From Hyaloperonospora brassicae (Eukaryota; Oomycota; Peronosporomycetes; Peronosporales; Peronosporaceae), in the NCBI GenBank assembly GCA_947650285.1, contig CANTFL010000673.1, positions 84,842-148,841 of the forward strand: a DNA stretch of 64,000 nt, in the 5' to 3' direction. Of the stretch, positions 46,380-58,420 are shown piece by piece (position 1 is the stretch's first letter; every line of letters starts with the position of its first letter). The position numbers and the translations under genes are program-made. Under the pieces are notes generated by a model. It worked only from the letters and a program-made list of their open reading frames with translations. It was not told the DNA's origin and ran no database searches.

Positions 46380-46928
46380 TGGCTTATCCTTTACTTCTGC
46401 CGCTTCAAGTAAATTTGTCGCGATAGCTGATCTTTTGCTTCAGCATATATTCCTTCACCTTAATTCCCCTCATTATCACGTTTTGGGCAGTTTTGCTTGT
46501 AATGAACCGTGTTACAATTTAAACAACCACTGTTAGACTTATTAAAACCTTTCTTGTAATCATCCTGAGCACCATATTACCTTGATACTTACTGCTCTTT
46601 TCATATTGCTATTAGTTCGTGTCATTTAAGGCTGTTTCCGAAGCCATTTTATCTCCAGTCTTTCTTTCTGTATCAGTGGTGAAGAATCAGCTCATGAAAC
46701 AATCCTAATTTATTGTTCGCCATCTTAAAGGTAGATGTAATTCACGCTGTAAACAAAAAACTTTTGAAGAGTCATAGCCGGATTCGACTTACCTTCAGAC
46801 ATATCTACCAGCTCCTTCCGCATCTTCAACTTCTGATCATTCATCACGACTTGTTTCGCAAGCTTCATCGAGAGATAAGTTGGGGTTGAAATCTTCACCT
46901 TTGTTTGCTTTCTGTAACGGTGGTACAC
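46380..46928 (-). pseudogene. retrotransposon gag remnant with zinc-knuckle-like motif
   Basis: On the minus strand 46525-46485 reads CLNCNTVHYKQNC, a zinc knuckle (CX2CX4HX4C) with one residue missing before the His. A Lys-rich helical tract lies upstream (46928-46725, KLAKQVVMNDQKLKMRKELV). This is the usual gag order. Stops separate the parts and no pol domain is recognised nearby. Confidence 0.5.
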
Positions 46929-47465
46929 GATAAGCTCTATACCCCGGTATGGGTACGTATCCCGTGTGGTGTACCACTCATCTAAACCAGTGTAGCTAAA
47001 CGTAGTATCAATACGCTTTGAGTTGTACTTAATTATAGAGTTAGTGCTAACTTTAATTGATTGAGGGGGAATTTCTTACGCTATCAAAGAGAAAATAAAA
47101 TCAGTTCCCATCTCAATCAGCTAAATAACCGTTCCTTACCAAGGATTATTTGATCGTTTTAGAGGATTTGAAAAGATTGTTAAGGCATTAAATCTCGAAA
47201 ACAAAGTGCTGTCACTTCAGTGAATCCTTAGAGTCCCTTGAAACAGGAGTCGTAGATCTCTGAGCTATCTCGACTCGTAAATTTATTGTTCTAAGAACTA
47301 CTCAACTCGACGAGTCGATTTCAACCGAACGTACAGACTCGTATAGTCGTAATTATCAGGTAAAAAAAGTTTCCCTATCAGTCGAACTGTCAAGGAGCTA
47401 TAATAGCCCGCTACACTTTTTCTCACTCCCTGTCTTCTTCTGATATCATCCCTCGTCCAATAATA

Positions 47466-47508
<43 letters not shown>

Positions 47509-48815
47509 TAATATCTCCTTGACGATCGCTATCACGTCAAGAAGAATCTATTTGCATGCAGTATCATGGCGGCTTTGTAAAACCCAACAGTCGTCGTCTC
47601 TCTAGCTCACAGGAGTTTCTGCAGACTAAATACTCAATGACTTGCGCTCACCCTTTCTACTTTAAATTTGGATGTGGATGACATTTAAGCACACTTTTTC
47701 TCTGAACAAATCTCGCTTGTCTAAATTATTTTAACGTGGTGAGCCGTAATAACAACATCGGAAGCAAGTAATCTACTTAATACTGAACGAATAAATTTAG
47801 ACTGATACACAGTGTGCTACCGCGGATGGCAACGTTATCTACTTAAGTGGAAGTTTGCACGGAGAAATAGCGCCAGGGTTGACGATAGAAGCATTTCATT
47901 TTCAACGTTCTTTAAACCTCACCTGAATACGTAAGTTAATTAAATGGTATGCTGTTTCCAGCAATATTGAACGAATTCTACACAATAATACCCAATTGTG
48001 AGGCTCGACAACGAACACATCACGAACGTGACCCAGTCTACGATTCATGCATCCTCAAGCGCTCTTTATGATCTTCAACAATGTCAATTTTAGACAAAAC
48101 AAAACCCAAGACCATGTAACATATCCAACCTAAAATAGGGATTCTACGATACGATTTAGTGCCAATCAGGACGTATCGACATGATTGAAATAAAACATAG
48201 TATAGATAGCGCAGAGAGGATCACAAGCCGTCTTCCTCCATATTACGTTGCTCAAAAGCATTTTTGTGCTCATTCGGTATTAGACACTACTTTGGGTGGT
48301 CAACAGTGTTTAAATTTAGAGAGCTAAGCTTGGTAAAGTGCAAAGTAAATATGTTTGGGTCCTTAGTTAACAAACTACTGTTGCTGCTTTAAGCCTGCTA
48401 AATTATTTCTTCATACGCATTAGTCATCGCCCAATTGAGCTATTCCGTAACAGCATACCGAGGCATTTCTTCGACAGCAAATATAAAATGTGTAAATCTG
48501 CACTGATACAAAAACATCGATATCAGTAATTCGCGTTTCACCTACAAAGACACCACCAACTTTTTTTGAAACTTTTTGATATCTTTGTATCTATCTAGCA
48601 CACTACAGCTTATTTGGTAACATAATATTCCTCCTTATCCCTGACGATAAATTTGCCCAAATGCCTTTTTTAGAGGTATTGATCGCATTCAGCTAAAGAA
48701 CAAGTCGTGTAATCTTAAACCAAGCACCAAACTAAAGTTATAGTCTTGAGATCCTAATATTTTATCGAAAGTAAAGGCCGGCATATGGCGATCTTTTTTT
48801 CTAACGCCTAATCTA
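46929..48815. other. AT-rich tract without genes
   Basis: No open frame of note. Contains the TAA microsatellite at 47459-47508. Confidence 0.5.
47459..47508. repeat. (AAT)n microsatellite
   Basis: About 16 AAT/TAA units with one G interruption. Confidence 0.95.
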
Positions 48816-50694
48816 ACGGCTTCTGCCGTATTTAATACCCTGTCCGAATGTGATACCCTAACCATATTTTAACGTACACAAACAGTATTATACCGTGCCC
48901 ATTCGTATACCATACATTGTTATGGTAAAAAATCGTTTTTAACCAATTATTACCTTAAATTAATGGTTGGTAGCGGTTACTCAGAAAAGCACGATCACCC
49001 TCCATACGTTTAAATCACTAGATATAAATTTCTCTTCGCATTAAAGACCTTCATCCTCCAGTACACACCATGGCACCCAGGCGCGTTTCCAAGACCAATA
49101 TCGAGAAGCGGAAAGTGATCGAGTGGATCGAAGGTCCTGGTGGTGGGGTTACTACGCGCGCATTGAAGCACTTATAAGCGGAGCGAGGGTGACAAGTGTC
49201 AGGGGCTCATATTTGATACTCGTGGAAGAACCGCGAAGCCATCACGAACTCCCCGGTGTTGCAGCTGCGTGTGACAGGTGGCGGTAGACACCCACGGCTT
49301 GGCGAGGTAGAGGATGTCCTGTTTGATCAGATCGTTTTCCTGAGATCGACGAAGGAAAATGTGTCGCGTCAGTGGATTCAAGTATCCGCACGCGAGCTCG
49401 CTAAATATGAGCTGGACGACGATGACTTCTGCGCATCGGACAAGTGGCTCTCTCGCTTCATGACTCGCTATGGCCTCTCTCTCCGACGAACGACCAACCT
49501 CACCGTATTAAGTGAAGACGAGCTCACTGCGCGTGCCGTGCGATTTCTTACGTACCTCTCATCAAAGAAGAGCGAGCTCAACCCCAGCGGCACGCTCCTG
49601 ATGGATGAGACGGCAGAATTCTTTGAAGACCCGCGGCGCGACACTGTGAACTTAACTTTACCGTCGCACGTCATGTCGTTTTGCGGTCGACAGGGTTCTC
49701 TTCGATGCGGATCACTGTTGCGCTTGCCGTCACATCCACGGGTACAAAGCTGCCACCTCTTTTGATCTGAAAAGGCGCTAAAAAACGATCCAGAAGAGCG
49801 GCGCGGTTTACGTTGCGTATCAAGAGCGTGCCTGGATGAACAGTGAGCTTCTCATTAAGTGGATCGACTTGATGTTTTCAGCGCTTCTAAACTTCTGCGA
49901 CGGCGAAGGGATCGTGTGGGACTCGGTGCGAGCGCATATAGCGAAGGACGTCAAAGCGAAGTGCGTCAGCAAGAAGATCGATATGATGGTTATTCCTGGA
50001 GGTCTAACGCCGTACCTGCAGGCAGGGGACATCGGAATATTCGAGTCGTTTAAAGATTGTCTATCGAGCGTGATCGACGACTGGAAGAGATCTGATCGGG
50101 TTCAGTACACCAAGAACGGAAATCCGCGGCCACCGAGCGTGGAGGAGGTGGTGGCGTGGGTCAGCAATTCATGGAAAGCTGCCCCCAACGATGTTGTCCG
50201 CAAGTCAATTGCCGCATCTGGGTTCGCTGTAGACTACCGCGACTGACACATTGCCAAGCACGACGTGTACGGTGGACTCTTTCTAAGTAAATGGGTGAGT
50301 GCTGACGAAGAAGCTCCTGATGATGCAGATGGTGCTGATATTGCAGATGATTTTGACGATCTAGTCGTTGAATAGGGGCTTTTCCTTTTTGTTTTTGCAG
50401 CTCTTTTCTTGTGTGCATTGCAATGAATCTGAAATAAAAGGACTTACGTGGCGGTTCCAGATCCATCCTATGGGGGTCCCATTTGCCTGGTCGCTGCTGG
50501 GTTTGAAACCGGAAAATTTGTGCAACTGACAGCCTGCTACACCACTCCACCACTGCCGTCGTTTATTATCCAAGAGAAATTATTTTCTTAGAAGCATGTG
50601 AATTTATAGTGTACCCTGCCTAATACAATACCCTTTTTAAAAATTAGGGTATAATAAGGGAATATAATACGGTTTATTTATCGGCAGAACCCGT
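48816..50694 (+). mobile_element. pogo/Tigger-like DNA transposon
   Basis: 1.88 kb. The outer ends are inverted: ACGGCTTCTGCCG at 48816-48828 against ACGGGTTCTGCCG as reverse complement of 50682-50694. An inner inverted block with ATACCCTAA (48853 region) faces TTAGGGTAT (50644 region). TA dinucleotides at 48814-48815 and 50695-50696 are the expected Tc1/mariner-superfamily target duplication. It carries a plus-strand pogo-type transposase with a few lesions. Confidence 0.82.
49070..50375 (+). pseudogene. pogo-type transposase, broken
   Basis: ATG 49070 opens MAPRRVSKTNIEKRKVIEWI, a first helix-turn-helix, but a TAA at about 49174 interrupts. The CENP-B-like second HTH follows (RELAKYELDDDDF, WLSRFMTRYGLSLRRTT, 49384-49500). 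The DDE domain begins at GTLLMDETAEFFEDP (first Asp). After a frame break at about 49640-49830 it resumes with LLIKWIDLMFSALLNF, then EGIVWDSVRAHIAKDVKAKC (second Asp), then IDMMVIPGGLTPYLQAGDIG (third Asp: family D-x-(N/I), here GDI). It ends with an acidic tail at 50373-50375. One stop (50246) lies shortly before the end. Likely inactive but recent enough to recognise every domain. Confidence 0.85.
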
Positions 50695-50696
50695 TA

Positions 50697-52430
50697 GTAG
50701 CAACATAAAAAAGTTTTCCTAAAAATACATAACACTCCAAACAAGGATGGGCCGCAGTGAGAATAAACGAATGCGGCTATCCCTTCGATTACCGCCAATT
50801 TAAATACGTAGTGTTTGTTGTATGTCCCCACTGTACCAGTTCAGGCCCGTGATATTTTATTCATACCATATTAGTTTAATGTACATATTTCCTCATAAAA
50901 CCGTTCTTCGACTTTAACCGTTCTAAGAGAAGGTTGAATCAATATAACCTTTAAAGGTAATGTCAAGCACCGCTACACTTATAAGCTAATATAGGACACT
51001 ATCTCAGCCAAATAAAAAAATAAAGTGCTTCCAGACGCGCGCCATGAATTTTGAGCGAGTATCTGCATTTGAAGTTCGTAGCATTATACGTTCACAAAAG
51101 ATCATACGAATCACATTCGAAGACGAAAATATACATTTATAAGACGCCTTTCACTTTAACTTCTAAAACATGCATTTTTTGGATGATCAACATACTTTGC
51201 ACGTGACTTTTAAGTGAGATGTCGAAGCATCGACCTATACAGTGATCAGTGTGGATATCTTGCACTGTTACAGTACGATCAACGTTACTATGTTTCACCT
51301 AGTAGAGCTTCGGAAACCTATCAACGACCACGTATATATCATCCAAAAACATAGACTAGTTGTATGAAAAATGAGTAGAATTTGTGCCACACTCAAATGA
51401 TTTTCCATTTACGTGATATTGAGTGGGCATCAATCAACGTGTAATTCCAAAGCCACCTTCTGACATCAGCGCCGTGTTGTTCGCTTGGAGGGAAGACAAG
51501 AAATATGACCCGATCTTGTTCGTCGAGCATACATTTGAATCAGATCGGTAAAAGTCACTTTCTACACCGGCAAGATTTTCAACAGGCAGAACTATTGCAA
51601 AACAAATTGCTCAATAGTTCAAATGATTAAGACAACAGAAAGATTAGGCTACTGCCACTGATTTGGCACACGCAAATCGCAATAAATATTGAAGATGAAA
51701 TCTTTCGTACAACATAGTTGAGAAGTCACCCTTCTAAGATGAAAGGTAAGGTCGGGCGACATTATAAGGGCTTGTCGCATCTTTGAAATCGAAATTCAAC
51801 CTGCATTTGATCAATGAAATTTAAGCGGGCGTGTTAGAAAATGGGCTCATTCAGGATAAAATTTATACGACTTCTACGCGTTTGGGTCGCTTCAGGTTTG
51901 TCAAGACCCAGCTCAAACAAACGTCTGAACTGCCGATAAGTAAAGTCGGCAATTAATTTAAGATAAATAGCGCCATTTTTCAGGATGTAAACAACAGATG
52001 AGACGCAATTAATTTGCAAAGTAAGGAAACTTCGTCTATAAATATATTGCCCTGAACCTACTGTCACTCAAGCTAGCACCTAAACACCGGCAGTCAGCAA
52101 TAAAGTGCCCGAGACGTGGATCTGACGTTAAGGAGTATGTGCAACAGCGTGTCGGATTACCAAAAACTGGCCGGCGTCAGTAGAGAAGGAGCGCATTGCT
52201 AATCTAGCTGTTATGTAGTACAAAGGCTTGAGTAAAGACTTGATTTCTGAAAATTAAAAGGAAGTATAGTCGACTTATCAAGCTATGTCAAATATGCTTT
52301 TGTTAACCAACATTTCCTGAACTTGTTCGAAACTTTTGAAAACCACTTCTCGAAGAAGAAAACCTTATACAGTCTGAAAATTCAGCACATAGATGAGTTA
52401 TCAAATTGATTCAATAACAGATCATGGCTT
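50697..52430. other. AT-rich tract without genes
   Basis: No feature recognised beyond short chance frames. Confidence 0.45.
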
Positions 52431-53045
52431 ACCAACCATTACACTATCAATTACTGATATCTAAGCCTTTTACAATTTTACTAAGCATTACAAGCTTGAT
52501 AACCTGCGGCGTAGGTAGTGAATTTGTCATGAAATCTGCAAGCTGTTTAGCAGTAGGCACCTACTTCATTTTAGCCCAGCGCCTCGAACTGCGTCTCGCA
52601 CAAAATGATTGTGTACATCAGTATTCTTCGCACGAGACTCGTAACTAGCATGTTATGTCATAGATATCACGGCTTGGTCATCAACATTCATGATGGTATC
52701 AGGTATCTAGACCTCTCCGAGATCCTGAAGTAGATGACTAAGACACCTTGTTCATTTTGCCGATAGAGACGGATCCATATAATTGGTTTCGGCAGAGGAA
52801 ATCTCAAACGGCGTCCTACCGCTCGGAATTGTAGACAACTTGAGCATTGCATAGTGTCACTAGCATCCCAGACATAGATCGAAGTATAAACACTTCGCCG
52901 ATATAATAGAAATGGAACAGCTTCTTGCTATTTTTGCCGGGAGGGCGGGAGGTGGTAGGATCGTCATCGAAATTGATGAAGCGAAGTTATCAGTCACAAC
53001 GGTTTCGAATTGAGAATCGACAGTGGCCTCAAGACCAGACATGAA
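52430..53045 (-). pseudogene. copia RNase H remnant
   Basis: Reverse-strand tracts in three alternating frames: DNFASSISMTI (52990 region), MLVTLCNAQVV, EISSAETNYMDPSLSAK, VDDQAVISMT, ESRAKNTDVHNHFVRDAV and finally TAKQLADFMTNSLPTPQVIK. These correspond in order to the D-x-A, 'SSAEAEYMALS', 'D(N/D)QxAI', 'R-K-H-I-D-x-x-x-H-F-V-R' and 'ADxxTKxL' blocks of copia RNase H. Heavily frameshifted; a separate element from the 13-20 kb copy. Confidence 0.75.
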
Positions 53046-56000
53046 TAAATACCTTTAGATGGCTAATCTCGGAAAATAACGACTAACTCTATATGCACAG
53101 GATATACTGGTAATGTGGATCAAAATACAAACATTGTTACCACGATCACTATACTACGAGTTGGTGGGATCACATTATATATTAAAGCCGAAAAACGCTA
53201 GCGTATGGAGCTACGGTAGATTAGTAGAACATTCGCCTAAAATATAGATCGGGTCTATGGTAGACCATCCGATATAGTATGTCTAAGCAGATCCGGAAAT
53301 GACCAGCCAACCAGCGAAGGATTGTGCCGTCGATAATGGGTTTACTATTACCATCTGCCGCAATCATCGGCTATTATAAGTTCAAGGGAGAGTAAATTAT
53401 GATTTGGTCGTTCTTTGCCGGCAATAAATACGACACAAGTTTGATAGTAGTCAAGTTTGATGGATCGTCAATGGTTCATGTCAAAATACAGTGGCTTGCT
53501 GACATGATTCGATATTCCTGTCAATTTTGACTAGGTGAAGGTTATAATCTCTGAAGATTCTAAATTATACTACAAATGCTTGGAGGTACAGTAAGTATGC
53601 CACTCGGATTACAACCGATCTACAATATAGAATGATTAAAATCCTAGCCACTTTATGAATTGCATTTATATGATATGGATGCTGGTCACGTCATGATTTC
53701 TTGCACTTAAAAAATAATGGAATGAAAATCCCGGTCGGCTCTCGAGCACCGTGTTGAAAGCAAGAAGAAAGGACCACGAACACTTCAATCGACAATAAGT
53801 TTTGAATATTTCGAATCGTTTAGATGGAACAATTATGCTACTACAAGCATCTTCGACTGCAAGGTGGGAAGCTGCTACCAAGCCGACACAGAGGATATGG
53901 CAACCCCTCCAAGATCTTGCAAGATAAAATGATGTATATATTTATGGCGATCGAATAAATCAACCCCCAAAATAATAACTTATATTCGTCCATAAAAATA
54001 TGGCAGACAACTTCTCGAGTATACTTGTAAAAGAAGCTGCAATCGCGCTAAGATAGCGTATTAATATAAATTTGATTAAAGCGATGTACTATCTTCTGAC
54101 CGATCGCAAAGCAGTAATAAGATTCACGTGAGGGGTTGATAGGTTAGGTTTAAACATAATTGTTTCAGAAATCTTATAATAATCTTCATGATAGTCTAAT
54201 AAGAGTTCATCAGGTAGTTGATTGGTCGTACATACCAGCGCACCACGTCCCATGCTCAATTAAAGAGGAATTCCAAACAGTAACAACGTGATAAACGATA
54301 ACAAGCCACGATGACATTGAAAATAAACGAGAATCGAGCAGAAGAGACTTTGATACAAACACTGGCTATTTGCTTAAGATGCACGATACTGACATTAAGG
54401 TATAAGATCGGTACGATTTATATGGCGCCTTTTATTTGCTATATATATTGCTCAAGATTGGACAAGAGAAGGCACAACTTTATATATACAATTTACGGAT
54501 TTAGATCGTGGTGTACGGCAAAGGCGATACTACTTGAGCAATTAATCACGAAAACGAAGTATTCTTTACCGAAAAGATGGCTACATCGTATCGGCAGCAA
54601 TGAAAATTTCAAGGGTCCGATCTGCAGTGAAGGATATTTTACAAGTCACGGTCCAAAATAAGGAAGATCGGCATGATAAAATATGTAGTGCATAATGAAG
54701 TCATAGTGACTTCCAAAGTATGTCTGTATCAAAACAGGTCAAAAATAGACATGCGCGCAATTTGGCACATATGGGTTGCTCAAAATTCCGTTTGGCAAAA
54801 ATGAGAAACGACCACGCTGTGCGATTAATAATCGCGGTTACCCCATAACTATTGTTTATGAATGTATCTATTTCATTTTGAATGACTATAGAATGATACG
54901 CGGAACGATAAATATTCGAGCCATTAGTTATAAAGGAAGGTCGTTTTGATTTCGACGAGGCACTACCACTGAGGCATTGCTTGGAAAAAGATCTCAAGGA
55001 AGGCGATTTTATAGAGACTTGGTATTGGGTGGGATATCTTATAGGAAAACCCGATATGGGCAATGAGTTCGCAAATTTCTGGTGATATAGAAACGATACC
55101 TAGACCAAAGTAAGGCGGATGAATTAGATCAAGGTTGTAATACTACAAAGTAGAATTTTGGTTATTACGGGGTTGTGTAAGACAAATAATGTCGAGTTGA
55201 TGTACCCACAGGAAAAAGAATTTGAAGGCTTATTGCGAAAAGAATTTGAAGTTTAAAGGTGTGCTAAAATGTCTAGCATACAGACTGGTGGGGTCAAAAA
55301 AGTAATTAAGTGTAGTAAATGTGGTTAAAAATATTATTCGTTTGTACATTCGTATATGAACATTTTACCAGGAAATGTGTAAAGACCGAGGTAAAATAAA
55401 CAGATGATCGATTGAGAGTTTAATGATATATTAAACACAAAATATTTTTTTCTTATGCAACTCAGTTTAAAGGCAAGATAATAATAGACTTTTTGTTTGC
55501 ATACGAGCAGTCAACTATCCACGATAGTTTAAGACTTCAGTGCAAACACAATTTACACAAATGTTATTTGCAATCGTTGATATTGTATTACAGATTAAAT
55601 AAGCAAGGTCGACGTTCTGCCGAGACCGGCAGCCAAACCCACGCATTAAGATAGCGTGATTGTTACCAAATACTCGAGGTGGAGTAATATATACATAACA
55701 CACTGACCAGTGATCGGCACATTCAATTTATCTTTCAGAAAGACTCGGACGACATATAAATTTGGCATTGGCGTTGTTTGCGTTGTCGACGAAAATTCAA
55801 TAGAAAAGCTCAGGTCTTCGTTGATCTGAAAGATCGGAAATTCTGGCCCATATCATCAAATACAAGTCGTTGAACCAACTCGAATGCAAAGTAGAAAAAC
55901 CTATGTACCGATATTACCCGAAATGCGAAAGGGCAATACATTGGCAAGATGTAAAATATATAATAACAATGACCTTGATCAAAGCAAATATTATCGTGCT

Positions 56001-58269
56001 TTTGAACCAATTCAAACTTTAAGTTCGATTCGTCGTGTCTATTGCACGAGCGCGAATCAGATAATAACATTATTAAGTATAAAAATATGATGGAACAGCG
56101 TATCAAGCTGAAGTAAATTCAAGGGAACGAGTGTGATCCGTAAAATCGACCATGGAGAAAGATCACCGGGAGATCAACAACAGTTTATTTTGAGAAACTG
56201 ATAGCCTACAAGTCTTATAAATTGAGGTAGTGATGTGACCGGCAAACACATTGACTGAAGAACCCGCTTTTGTGTCTGATAAACCGTCGAAATGCTTTTT
56301 TATCTCCGTATAGAGCACGAATAACTGGCCTCTACCTATAACTGTTAGTGGCTTGCAACGATTTCGTAGTCGATCTCAATTAATAAACCTTTGTTTTATA
56401 AAATCGTTTTCGTAAATACAAGACAAGCAATAAGGTGTCTTCGTGACGGATTTATAAGACCTGTAGTGAAAAGACGGCTGATTTTACTGATTCAGTCGCT
56501 ACAGACACCGTAGGAATATGATCTGCTGGAATGTTCTTGAAAAAAGCGAGACGACATTCTCTAGCACATCGACAAGAACCTGCTGCTTTGGCCTAGGTGA
56601 GTGATGGACGCATAAGATAGATAATGGTTACAGCCGATAACTACAATTCATTTATGGACACTTATACGGATGGTCTCCCGCGACCAGCCGATCCGCGTTC
56701 GGAAAAATTCGGGTGCGATAGGGCGAAAAGCACGTTTTATCTTACTCACGCAGTGGTTTTACGATATGCGTGGGGAAGCGCGTGTTTTTGGAGCAGCACG
56801 CGCTTAAGGTTTTAATCAACTATAGTTTTGTTGATTTATATTGAATTTGAAACAATTTAAAGTTTATGTGCTATTCGATATTTTAGAGTCACTTATAAAA
56901 GTACTGCATGAAAATGGATATGGGTCTTTATCCATTTACTAGAGAAGTAGATCCATGAATCTGTACGCGCGCTTTCTTGTTTGTATTGTATACCTACATT
57001 TGTACAAAGTAATATTAGCAAAGTCAACACATGATGGGTTACCCAAACAAGATGTAAGATGGTAAAGCTCCGTTACATTCAGCGGCCTAACGAATAGAGT
57101 GTTAAGATTCCACAAATGATGCCGACAGGTTTTGATCCGTGATGCTGGGTTCAGAATAAGTGCGTATAAAGTTAGCGAGTGCGATTTGGATCAAAGTCAT
57201 TAATAATAAAAGGTCGGACGCCCATCATAAATAGTGATCTACGAGAAATAGAAAGGAGTCGATTCTGAGCAAGACGGCGATCTTGAAAGACAAATGCTTG
57301 CAATATCGCCTTCTTGCAACCACTTTCATGTGTCGTTCTGGCGGTTAGCTTGGTCTTTTTCTACTGCGGCAAGTCACAGATCAGCGTCGTTATCCTGAGA
57401 TTGGAACTGGTGTGGAAAGTCTACTCATGAGCAAATGTTAAAATTACTAAAAAATAAATCTCATACTTCTTCAAATCAATGAATCCATCGAAGCCTTCGA
57501 AAATTTTAGCCTGGGCCTAAATTGACGTTTTTGAGTAATGTCAAAATCCAATTGTCAGCGATATTCATGCTTTAACGAGTAAAATAAATTGCGGACCAAA
57601 ATAAAATCATGTGCACCATTAAGGATGGGCGCGTAGAACGGTGCATAACCGTCTTACCCATATGACTTCATTTTTCAAAGTATCATTACCTAGATCATGA
57701 TAAAGTCCGAATGCTCGTTGCTACTTATAATCTACCGGCGCACAAAAACTATTCCGGGCGGCCATAATCGATATCAATACAAAAAGTTGGCTATTCGATC
57801 TACTTGTTTGTGCAAAGTGTCTCGTTCAATCGACGTACTTTGACTCCCAACTTAAGGCCAAGGTATAATTTGTTACGAAGACTTATCTTTCTTGAAGTAT
57901 GGATGACGAAATACGTCATATCCAGGTCAAACGAATTTGACGTTTACAGATGTGGTGGAGTGTTATTCACTGATTTGATGATGCTATTGCGAATCTTCGC
58001 TGTCGCTTTGAATACAGTAAAACAAAGGGGAACTCGAATTCAAATATATCATTACTAATGAAACTGGTGAATCCGATAGGTTGATGGTTTGCACTCTTCC
58101 CAGCAAGCTCGATCGACCATATTAATTTTTATCGTTTTGAGGATATATAGAAAGACGATCGAGAAAAAAATCTTCGATTTATCGCGTTTGTTCGTGGAAA
58201 TAAGCTCAACATGAGTCGATATTATTTATAAAAAACCTATTTGTAATCCGAAGTTAATTCTTGATAAAC
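53046..58269. other. strongly AT-rich decayed tract
   Basis: No gene or intact element recognised. Open frames up to 120 codons (54311-54661 plus, 54701-55063 minus) have no family signature. Possibly the decayed upstream part of the 52.4-53.0 kb copia. Confidence 0.4.
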
Positions 58270-58420
58270 GTGTCATCCGACCACTCGAGCCGCCTCGCGA
58301 TATTGTCTCCGAGCTACCAAGATTCACATTGACCGATCGCACATTAGATAGGATTTGAGAGCCCTCGCGCGTGGCCAAACAATACAGGGTCACTGCGATT
58401 GGTATCGAGATCGGTATAAT
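58270..58420 (+). repeat. dispersed repeat family R1, fragment
   Basis: GACCACTCGAGCCGCCTCGCG and GTGGCCAAACAATAC match the inverted block at 16900-17030 and the corresponding parts of 27270-27360. Confidence 0.55.
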
